A DNA stretch of 64,000 bases. Source: an uncultured Bacteroidia bacterium. Its GTDB lineage: Bacteria > Bacteroidota > Bacteroidia > Bacteroidales > F082. Shown here one piece after another: positions 57,746 to 64,000 of this stretch (its first letter is position 1; every line of letters starts with the position of its first letter). The position numbers and the translations under genes were made by a program. Below the pieces are notes generated by a model. That model was not told where the DNA came from, searched no databases, and saw only the letters and a list, made by a program, of their open reading frames with translations. The stretch covers positions 18,880 to 82,879 of the forward strand of contig CACZZO010000015.1 of assembly GCA_902785755.1 (NCBI GenBank), read 5' to 3'.

Positions 57746-57970
57746 ATGCCAACGAAAGAAAAAAACATCATTGAGTATTTGGTCGTTTTTGTGGTCGAAT
57801 TCGCCAAACATTTCGGCCTTACGGAAGCGCAGTCGTTCAACTATCTTGACCAATACGGTGCCATGCTTTTATTGGAGCAGCAATACAACTATGCTCATAC
57901 TCAATCCTTTGCCAGCATAGTCGACGATGTAACCCAGTATTGCCAACGCAAGGGAGGACACCTGAAATGA
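57746..57970 (+). CDS. DUF3791 family small protein
   Basis: A 74-residue protein of the DUF3791 family: the stretch IIEYLVVFVVEFAKHFGLTE followed by YLDQYGAMLLLEQQYNYAHTQ is typical. These proteins usually sit in three-gene cassettes with a DUF3990 (ADP-ribosyltransferase-like) protein and another small protein, thought to form a toxin-antitoxin-like module. Here the DUF3990 gene is absent. Followed after four bases by the second small gene. Confidence 0.82.
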   Translation: MPTKEKNIIEYLVVFVVEFAKHFGLTEAQSFNYLDQYGAMLLLEQQYNYAHTQSFASIVDDVTQYCQRKGGHLK

Positions 57971-57974
57971 TATT

Positions 57975-58184
57975 ATGATTAGCCAGAAGGACATAGACTA
58001 TATGAACGAATGTACCACGCGCGACGTGATTCAACTCCTCGTTCAAGAAAAAAACATGAGCATCAATGAGGCCATGAATTATTTCTACAACTCAAAGACT
58101 TTCAAGAATTTGCTGAATCCAGAAACCAAACTTTTCATTCAAAGCCCAATTTATATCTTTGATACTTTAGAATCACAAGGATAA
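57975..58184 (+). CDS. Small partner protein of DUF3791
   Basis: A 69-residue protein (MISQKDIDYMNECTTRDVIQ), mostly helical, resembling the third member of DUF3791/DUF3990 cassettes. Four bases separate it from DUF3791, so they are co-translated. Function unknown. Without the ADP-ribosyltransferase gene the pair may act as an orphan antitoxin. Confidence 0.72.
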   Translation: MISQKDIDYMNECTTRDVIQLLVQEKNMSINEAMNYFYNSKTFKNLLNPETKLFIQSPIYIFDTLESQG

Positions 58185-58190
58185 AAACAC

Positions 58191-58216
58191 AAAAAAGCCA
58201 CTATCCCAGCGGCTTT
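58191..58216 (-). terminator. Rho-independent terminator of tRNA-Ala
   Basis: On the minus strand the stem AAAGCCGCT pairs with AGTGGCTTT (one G-T pair), followed by TTTTGTG. It ends the tRNA-Ala transcript and may also serve the convergent small gene. Confidence 0.78.
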
Positions 58217-58229
58217 CCTATTGATTTCG

Positions 58230-58302
58230 TGGAGATTACCGGACTCGAACCGGCCACCTTCAGATTGCGAACCTGACGCTCTACCAGATGAGCTAAATCC
58301 CC
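58230..58302 (-). tRNA. tRNA-Ala (anticodon CGC)
   Basis: The minus strand folds as a cloverleaf. The acceptor stem is GGGGATT with AATCTCC plus discriminator A, and includes the G3-U70 pair that identifies alanine tRNAs. The anticodon loop TTCGCAA gives anticodon CGC for the codon GCG. The D-arm AGCTCATCTGGTAGAGC and T-arm GGTTCGAGTCC are standard. CCA is not encoded. Confidence 0.92.
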
Positions 58303-58383
58303 TGTTGCGACAAACACAGTGTCCTAAGCGGCTGCAAAAGTACAATATTTTCCGAAATGGCGAGCCAATTATCAAATAAATTG

Positions 58384-58391
58384 TATATTTG
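58384..58391 (+). promoter_or_regulatory. Promoter -7 box of the choline-kinase-like gene
   Basis: TATATTTG followed by CCGC, 35 bases before the ATG at 58419. Because of it, the TTG-start frame at 58389 is rejected. Confidence 0.6.
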
Positions 58392-58418
58392 CCGCTCGAA
58401 AATCAAAACATTACTGAA

Positions 58419-59288
58419 ATGACTATTGAAGACTATATCATTTTTAGAGTCAATGCCCTGCTTCATGCCCACGATGCCAAAATCGTGATACGCTTAGAAG
58501 GTGGCATGAGCAACTACACCTACGTCGTTGAATGTGAAGGCAAAAAGTACACCTACCGCGTGCCGGGCAAGTTCGCCGAAAAGTTCGTCGACCGCGTGGA
58601 AGAATGGGAAAACATCCAAGAAGTGAACCGCTTGGGGCTGAACAACGTGACGGAATACGTCGAAATCCGCTCGGGCGAGAAATTAGCCGAGTATGTCGAA
58701 GGCACCATTATGAGCACTACGGATGTGGTTTCCTACAACGCCATGTCGGTGGCCGCGCTGAAGAAAATCCACAACAGCGACTTGAAGTTCCGCGACTACA
58801 ACGCCTTTGGCCGCTTGGATGCCGACCAAAACTATTGCCTCGAAACGGGCTATGTGTTCCCGCAAGAATACTTGGATTTGCGCAAGAAACTGGATGCCAT
58901 CCGCGCCACACAGACCCATGTGCCGAAAGTGCCTTGCCACTGCGACTACCAGCCCACCAACCTCGTCATCAGCGGCGACAAACTGTATGTCTTGGACTGG
59001 GAGTTTGCCGGCATGAACGACCCGTTCTACGACATTGCCTGCTACGGTAACGCAGGCTTCGACAAGGCTTTGGCCTTGCTGAAAGAATATGTCGGACGCG
59101 AGCCTAACAAGGAAGAGTTGCAACGCCTCTATTTCCATCGCGCCTTCCAGTGCCTGCAATGGTTCAATGTGGCCATCTTCAAGGACCGCGTGGGCTTGAG
59201 CAAAGACCTGAACATGGATTTCAACGCCGTGGCGTTCATGTTCCTCGGCATGGCGAAGGATTTACTGACGAATTACGACAGCCTTTAA
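58419..59288 (+). CDS. Choline kinase/aminoglycoside phosphotransferase-like kinase
   Basis: A 289-residue kinase of the APH/choline kinase fold: glycine-rich EGGMSNYTYVV, the catalytic loop HCDYQPTNLVI (Asp and Asn), and the metal-binding VLDWEFAGMNDP. Resembles LicA-type choline kinases; the substrate could be choline, ethanolamine or another small alcohol. It is not a resistance gene on present evidence. The C-terminus overlaps the convergent SufT-like gene by four bases. Confidence 0.85.
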   Translation: MTIEDYIIFRVNALLHAHDAKIVIRLEGGMSNYTYVVECEGKKYTYRVPGKFAEKFVDRVEEWENIQEVNRLGLNNVTEYVEIRSGEKLAEYVEGTIMSTTDVVSYNAMSVAALKKIHNSDLKFRDYNAFGRLDADQNYCLETGYVFPQEYLDLRKKLDAIRATQTHVPKVPCHCDYQPTNLVISGDKLYVLDWEFAGMNDPFYDIACYGNAGFDKALALLKEYVGREPNKEELQRLYFHRAFQCLQWFNVAIFKDRVGLSKDLNMDFNAVAFMFLGMAKDLLTNYDSL

Positions 59289-59644
59289 TACATGAAATCT
59301 GCGGCAGTAAAACTGCCATATTCCCCGTCGAGGCCAAGGTCAGCCTTGGTCTCGTCGGAGAGCATATCTATGCTCCAAACGGGGTCGAAGGTGAGTTCCA
59401 CATCGACGCTTTTCACGCCCATGACGGCCTGCACCTTGATTTGCACCTCGGCGGGCAAGGTTTCTGCCACGGGGCAATTGGGAGCCGTCACCGTCATCGT
59501 GATTTTCACATTGCCTTCGGCATCCACATCGACGCCATAAATCAAATGCAGCGTCCAAATGTCAATCGGGATTTCGGGGTCGTAGATGGTTTTCAGGACA
59601 GCTATCACCCGCTCTTTCAGGGTTTCAATTTCTTTCTCGTTCAT
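59285..59644 (-). CDS. MIP18/DUF59 family iron-sulfur assembly protein (SufT-like)
   Basis: A 119-residue protein with the DUF59 core: TIYDPEIPIDIWTLHLIYGV, and the reactive cysteine in TVTAPNCPVAETLP. SufT-like proteins help mature Fe-S proteins. Start ATG at 59644; a GTG two codons upstream is less likely. DUF5618 lies 11 bases upstream and sufE is close by, supporting an Fe-S role for this small cluster. Confidence 0.9.
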   Translation of the reverse strand: MNEKEIETLKERVIAVLKTIYDPEIPIDIWTLHLIYGVDVDAEGNVKITMTVTAPNCPVAETLPAEVQIKVQAVMGVKSVDVELTFDPVWSIDMLSDETKADLGLDGEYGSFTAADFMY

Positions 59645-59655
59645 CGTCACAGGAT

Positions 59656-60048
59656 TTAATTGACCATGGCCTCACAGCGGTCGATGATGTTGTTGGCCAA
59701 GCGGAAGCCCTCGTCGCTCACGCCTTTCGATTGGATACCATCGTAATTCATCGAAAGATGCATGACATCATAGCCTGTGTTCACCAAGGCCAGCAGTTTC
59801 TTGTCGCGTTTGCCTACGGCTGCCAAATAGTCCTTGATATCCACTCGTGTGCGTCGGTCTTGCCTGACATGAAACACTGCATCCAAGGCCATCAGCACAC
59901 CTAACCACAGGTAATTGCCTGCTGCACGGACATACTTTTCGTCTTGATAGATGTTCAACTCCGTGTCAAGTTCTCCGTTTTCTTTCAATGTTTTCCTCGC
60001 ATTATCAACGTAACGGCGGGATTCTTCTATTGGATCTTTCTTCCTCAT
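59656..60048 (-). CDS. DUF5618 family protein
   Basis: A 130-residue, mostly helical protein, typical of Bacteroidota (KDPIEESRRYVDNARKTLKE, YVRAAGNYLWLGVLMALDAV). Function unknown; there are no conserved cysteines or membrane helices. It is located between sufE and the SufT-like gene, with its own -7 box TATATTTG (minus strand, 60087-60080) and 11 bases to the next gene. Confidence 0.8.
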   Translation of the reverse strand: MRKKDPIEESRRYVDNARKTLKENGELDTELNIYQDEKYVRAAGNYLWLGVLMALDAVFHVRQDRRTRVDIKDYLAAVGKRDKKLLALVNTGYDVMHLSMNYDGIQSKGVSDEGFRLANNIIDRCEAMVN

Positions 60049-60095
60049 AGCATTTGGGGATCAGTTTCGTTTCACGCTGCAAATATACACAAAAA

Positions 60096-60521
60096 TCATT
60101 CCACAGACGACAGTTTGAACGCCTCTGCATAAAGCAACATCTGCTTGAGCATGGCCAATAGACCGTTGGAGCGTGTGGGCGACAAATGCTCTTTCAGCCC
60201 GATTTCGTCCAAGAAAGAAAGGTCGGCGGCGAGGATGTCTTCAGGCGTTTGGCCTGAAAACACTTTTATTAATAGGTTCACAATGCCTTTGGTGATGACC
60301 GCATCGCTGTCGGCACTGTAATACACTTTTCCGTCTTTCAGTTCGGCATTGAGCCACACCCGCGACTGGCAGCCATTAATCAAATGCGCCTCGTCACGGT
60401 ATTTGTCGTCGATAATGGGGCACTCCTTACCCATTTCAATCAGCATGGCGTAGCGGTCCATCCAATCGTCGAACATTGAGAAGTCTTCTACGATGCTATC
60501 TTGTATTTCCTTAATGGTCAT
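60096..60521 (-). CDS. sufE: SufE-type sulfur acceptor
   Basis: Accepts sulfur from the cysteine desulfurase SufS and passes it to the Fe-S scaffold. The 141-residue protein has the active cysteine at position 51 in INGCQSRVWL, the same position as in E. coli SufE, and the C-terminal motif LSPTRSNGLLAML. The start MTIKEI at 60521 follows a TATTTTTG box (minus strand, 60546-60539). SufS and SufBCD are not in the window. Confidence 0.95.
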   Translation of the reverse strand: MTIKEIQDSIVEDFSMFDDWMDRYAMLIEMGKECPIIDDKYRDEAHLINGCQSRVWLNAELKDGKVYYSADSDAVITKGIVNLLIKVFSGQTPEDILAADLSFLDEIGLKEHLSPTRSNGLLAMLKQMLLYAEAFKLSSVE

Positions 60522-60549
60522 AGCTTGAAATTTTCGCGCAAAAATAATA

Positions 60550-60580
60550 AAAAAGGGCGGCACCCCAATGGATGCCGCCC
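60550..60580 (-). terminator. Terminator of the large adhesin gene
   Basis: The stem GGGCGGCA/TGCCGCCC (60580-60573 with 60562-60555 on the minus strand) is followed by a T-run. It separates the adhesin gene from sufE, whose promoter starts directly after. Confidence 0.85.
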
Positions 60581-60612
60581 AATTTTCGCGGAAATCAATT
60601 CCGCAGTATCAT

Positions 60613-63600
60613 TTACTGCATGACAGTAACGCGCTTGACAACCACACCTTCCTCAGTGTAGACACGCACCATGTACATGCCAGCGTTGAACTGGGCCATG
60701 TTCAGGGTGAATTCGTCAGAATTGAGTTCGGTGTCGTAGACCACTTGACCGAGGACGCTCACCACAGTGACGCGGCTCATGCCTTCGGCTTGGATGGTCA
60801 CGTTGCCATTGGTCGGGTTCGGGAAGAGGGCGACATTGCTGTCGTTCTCGTCCAAACCGACGCTGGCGTTGACAACAACGTAGTCAACCGACGGGTTCTC
60901 AGCAGAGATGGCCGGCTCGGATTCGCAAGTGCCATAGTCGGCACGCACCTGATAGTAGTAGGTGCCGCTTGTGGCGGGCGAATCAATGTACTCGTAGTAG
61001 GTTTGGCCAGCAACAGCGGCAACCTCACCAATCATGGTGTAGGTGTTGTTGTCGGTCGAACGATACACGTTGTACTTCAAAATGTCGGCGGCGGTTGCAT
61101 AGACCGGAGCGTGGCCTTGCTTACCAATGCCAGCATTGGCGATCACACCGTTAGGCGTGCCGTTCTTCTGGTCTTCAAGGACAACCACTTCACCACCCTT
61201 AGCTTGGTTGGTCACGAAGCAGCGGAGGTTCCATGTGCCAGTGATTTGACCGCCAGTGGCCTCATCGAGAGTGTACCACTCGGTACCGTCAATCGAAAGC
61301 ATTGTGCCGTTCGGGTCGCCAGTGTAGTTGCCCACGGCAGCCACATATCCACCATCGTTGTTGTTCATCACAATCCAGAGGTCTTGTGAATTGTCGAAGG
61401 CGACGGCGGGGATGTTCCATTCAACCCAGTCCTCGGTGCCGTTGGCGGTGTAGTTGTACGTGCCAATCAGCGCACCAGGAGCATTGCCGACAGAACCGTT
61501 GTAGATGCGGACGGTGCCAGTGTGGGCAGTATAGTCGAAGTAACCGATCTTCGTCACAGAGCAGTCTTCATACTGGCCAAGAGTGTTGGCCGGGAACTTG
61601 ATGCCCCAGTAGAACGAACCACCACCTTGCAAACCGATAGCGTCAACATTGGCACCATCGTCGTAGTACAGCCAATCCTCGATAGGAGTTGCAGGAGGCG
61701 TGGGCTGTTCACCCCACCACACCTTCACTTGGTCGGTTTCGGTGAGAGCTTCGCCATGGATAGGAGCACCAGCAGCGCAGTCTTCGCCACCAACGCACTC
61801 GGGGCAGCTCATCGAGTAGTAGATGTTGCCCTCGGGCAGAGTGTTAGTGCCGTTGTAGACCATGCGGACGCAGTATTGGCCACCTTCTTCGTAGGTGTAC
61901 TCATTGGTCGGATAGGGCACGAAGGCTTCCCATTCGCCATTGAGGAACAGCATAGCACCAAGTACGTCGCCACTCGGCTCCGGAGGAACAGGACCGCTAC
62001 CGGTGCCAGTGATCTTCATGGCGCAGCCGTAAGCAGTGCCAGCACCGCTGTCGGTCAGGTTCTGCCAACCAGTGGAGGTATATTGGACACCGTTGCCAGT
62101 GTTGCCAATGCCGGGTTCGCAGTGAGGAGCACCCCAAGGACCGCTCGAGCCAGTGCCTTCCAAGCTGTAGACCAGCCAGTAAGTACCAGCCTCAAGTTCG
62201 ATGTTGAGGTTGCCAGCAGTAACGGCCATAATCGGGCGCGTGGTGGCGGTGGTTTCACCGTCGCTGCCACGGTAGCAGTTCGTGAACGAAGTAGCCGTCA
62301 TAATGTTGGTGGTTTCGCTACCCCAAACGGCGGTACCGCCGCTCATCGGGTTGCCGTTGAAGATTTGGGCATAGAGGCCAGTGAAGGTCGAAGTCGAGCT
62401 GCTGCCAGTCTGGTAGCCGTAGACCTCAATCTCAGTGATGGTGGAAGCGGCACTCAGCGTGAAGCTGTCGCCCAGCTTGTAACCACCACCATTGTTCACG
62501 TTCGGACCCCAAGTGCTCTGTGAGCCTTTAATCCAAGAAGCGTCGGCACCATTGGCCATCGCACCCGGATCGGTCACGTAGCCGTTGAAGGCCACCACTT
62601 CGCGGCCACTCTTGGCACCGCTGGTCAGTTCGGCATCGTCGATGTTCAGGATGAACATGTCGGTGCAGCCAAAGTGACGGACAGCAATCCAAACATTCTG
62701 GCCAGCATAGTTGGTCAGGTCGGCACTGAATTGGTACCAGTTGCCCTCGCGGGTAGCTCTACCGTCGCGACCAGCGATCTTCTTACCACTGCCCTTGGCT
62801 GTGATAGTCCATTCGGAAATGGTGGTGAAGTCGGAAGCGTTAGTGTTGCTGCCAGTCGAAATGGCGATACCGAAGTGTTCGCTCGGATAGCTCACGTCTT
62901 GTGTGCAAGCCCAGAAGCTGAACGTTGAACCGTTAGCAATGGCGTACTGTTGAGGAGCAACGACATAATCATCAGGAGTCAAAGCTCCGCCAGCGTTGCA
63001 GTAGCTCTCGCCCATGAGGTGGCCAGCGCCACTGTGTGAGGTAACGGCAGCAGTGCTGTGGTTGCCAGCCTGGCTGCTGTGATACCAGTTGTGGCCGTCG
63101 CCATCGTTGTCGATCAGAGTCCAGTTGTTCAAGCCGTTGTCCCAGCTTTCGGTGAAGCTGTCGCCTTGACCAGGAATCGGAGGAACAGGACCAGGGCCAC
63201 CGGGATAATCCCAAGTGACGGTCGTGCCGTTCACTTCGACACCGTTCACAGTGCCAGTGTAGTTGTCGCACGGGATGTATTGCCATTCGGCTTCAACCCA
63301 GTCGCTCATGCCGGTGCTGTAGATGGCAGCCACCTTGCAGATGTAGTGGTGACCCGGGATGAGCTCTTCAGTGTTCAACTGGCAGAACGGATGTACAGTG
63401 TTGGCATTGTAGATAGGCTCGTGGTCGATGCTTTCGCACATCACCTTGAAGCCTTCGAGGTGACGGTCACCGTTCTTGGCGCCAGCAGTCAATTCAATGT
63501 CGTCGACGTTCAAGATGAACTGGTCGCTGCAGTTGAAGTGACGGATGGCGATGTACTTTTGGCCAGCGTAGGCGCTCAGGTCAACAGTGTAGTTGTACCA

Positions 63601-64000
63601 GTTGCCTTGGGCGCGGTTGTTACCGTCGCGGCCATAGCTCATGGCACCATTGCCCTTGGCGGTCATGGTCCATTCGTTCACCATCGTCCAGTCGCTTGTA
63701 CCGTTGTCGGAAATAGCCACGCCGAAGTGGTCGGCAGGATAGCTGGCATCCTGAGCGCAAGCCCAGAAGCTGAAGGTGCTACCAGCGGCAAGGTTCACTT
63801 GAGGCGAAACGAGATAGTTGTCGGGATACAGCACTTGACTAGTACCGTTGGCCCAAGAACCGGAAATCACATAGTGTGCAGAGGCATTGTGGCCAGTACC
63901 GGTCAGGTCAACACCAGCGTTGTGGTAGTTGCCAGGAGTCATGCTCGAAACCCAAGTGTAGCCATCGCCATCGGCATCGACAGTGGTCCAGCCAGCAGGC
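60613..64000 (-). CDS. Large T9SS-secreted protein with cleaved-adhesin domains (5' end outside window)
   Basis: At least 1,129 residues; the frame is open to the right edge, so the N-terminus is not visible. Two repeated modules (each about 190 residues; for example FTESWDNGLNNWTLIDNDGD and GSTFSFWACTQDVSYPSEHF) match cleaved-adhesin/choice-of-anchor domains like those of gingipain haemagglutinins. A lectin-like and a fibronectin-like segment follow (YYQVRADYGTCESEPAISAE). The last 75 residues are a T9SS sorting domain (ALFPNPTNGNVTIQ to VVKRVTVMQ). It probably binds host or dietary ligands, or is processed from a protease beyond the edge. Confidence 0.9.
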   Translation of the reverse strand, partial: PAGWTTVDADGDGYTWVSSMTPGNYHNAGVDLTGTGHNASAHYVISGSWANGTSQVLYPDNYLVSPQVNLAAGSTFSFWACAQDASYPADHFGVAISDNGTSDWTMVNEWTMTAKGNGAMSYGRDGNNRAQGNWYNYTVDLSAYAGQKYIAIRHFNCSDQFILNVDDIELTAGAKNGDRHLEGFKVMCESIDHEPIYNANTVHPFCQLNTEELIPGHHYICKVAAIYSTGMSDWVEAEWQYIPCDNYTGTVNGVEVNGTTVTWDYPGGPGPVPPIPGQGDSFTESWDNGLNNWTLIDNDGDGHNWYHSSQAGNHSTAAVTSHSGAGHLMGESYCNAGGALTPDDYVVAPQQYAIANGSTFSFWACTQDVSYPSEHFGIAISTGSNTNASDFTTISEWTITAKGSGKKIAGRDGRATREGNWYQFSADLTNYAGQNVWIAVRHFGCTDMFILNIDDAELTSGAKSGREVVAFNGYVTDPGAMANGADASWIKGSQSTWGPNVNNGGGYKLGDSFTLSAASTITEIEVYGYQTGSSSTSTFTGLYAQIFNGNPMSGGTAVWGSETTNIMTATSFTNCYRGSDGETTATTRPIMAVTAGNLNIELEAGTYWLVYSLEGTGSSGPWGAPHCEPGIGNTGNGVQYTSTGWQNLTDSGAGTAYGCAMKITGTGSGPVPPEPSGDVLGAMLFLNGEWEAFVPYPTNEYTYEEGGQYCVRMVYNGTNTLPEGNIYYSMSCPECVGGEDCAAGAPIHGEALTETDQVKVWWGEQPTPPATPIEDWLYYDDGANVDAIGLQGGGSFYWGIKFPANTLGQYEDCSVTKIGYFDYTAHTGTVRIYNGSVGNAPGALIGTYNYTANGTEDWVEWNIPAVAFDNSQDLWIVMNNNDGGYVAAVGNYTGDPNGTMLSIDGTEWYTLDEATGGQITGTWNLRCFVTNQAKGGEVVVLEDQKNGTPNGVIANAGIGKQGHAPVYATAADILKYNVYRSTDNNTYTMIGEVAAVAGQTYYEYIDSPATSGTYYYQVRADYGTCESEPAISAENPSVDYVVVNASVGLDENDSNVALFPNPTNGNVTIQAEGMSRVTVVSVLGQVVYDTELNSDEFTLNMAQFNAGMYMVRVYTEEGVVVKRVTVMQ

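Noticed and set aside
58419..59288. Aminoglycoside resistance kinase
   Set aside because: The overall pattern is closer to choline/ethanolamine kinases, and there is no resistance context.

Overview
The window looks like a chromosome segment of a Bacteroidales bacterium (phylum Bacteroidota). The reasons are Bacteroidota-type promoters (a TAnnTTTG -7 box, often ending in TTTGCAG), several secreted proteins ending in type IX secretion (T9SS) sorting domains, families largely confined to this phylum (DUF2851, DUF5618, C10 peptidases, DUF3791), and Bacteroidota-type dispersed repeats. Genus cannot be fixed from sequence alone. Most of the window is of middling GC content. One stretch, about 22.4-26.4 kb, is clearly AT-rich and has foreign-looking codon use.

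Layout. 0-3.4 kb: the end of a probable defence or restriction locus (SNF2-like helicase plus DUF4391). 3.4-20.6 kb: housekeeping genes: ung-rdgB, a small lipoprotein and an outer-membrane protein, tRNA-Gln, a HerA-like ATPase, trmB, a SPOR protein, kdsB, a deoxynucleoside kinase, an LptF/G permease, tgt, a glycosyltransferase, a radical SAM enzyme, rny, a 6S RNA, zapA with a coiled-coil partner, a 5'-nucleotidase lipoprotein and DUF2851. 20.6-27.5 kb: an island inserted at the 3' end of the DUF2851 gene. It holds gene fragments, a PIN-type toxin-antitoxin pair and a tight four-gene AT-rich operon (methyltransferase, SF1 helicase, unknown coiled-coil protein, DUF1848), and it is closed by a second, diverged copy of the DUF2851 3' end. 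27.5-42.4 kb: secreted T9SS proteases (two S8, one C10), with a TlpA-like lipoprotein/XRE pair, a BRO-type protein and an OPT transporter between them. 42.4-46.6 kb: a REP-associated transposase with mirror-image REP hairpins, set directly against the promoter of mfd. 46.6-60.5 kb: transporters (AGCS, TrkH, DUF389), a DUF1016 nuclease, a phosphoribosyltransferase, a His-rich CobW GTPase, an AAA ATPase with a tandem-repeat leader, free methionine sulfoxide reductase, a LysR regulator, DUF3791-type orphan genes, tRNA-Ala, a choline-kinase-like enzyme and SUF-related genes. 60.6-64 kb: a large T9SS adhesin-like protein running off the window.

The best candidate for an undescribed system is the four-gene operon at 22475-27417. 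It has its own promoter, gaps of 2-12 bases, a methyltransferase and helicase beside an unrecognised 574-residue protein, and lies in an apparent integration hotspot next to toxin-antitoxin genes and nuclease debris. Other points of note: a 7-base tandem repeat inside the coding sequence of mfd and also inside the HerA-like ATPase gene; a clear 6S RNA between zapA and rny; and a collapsed duplication scar at 49.4-49.6 kb.
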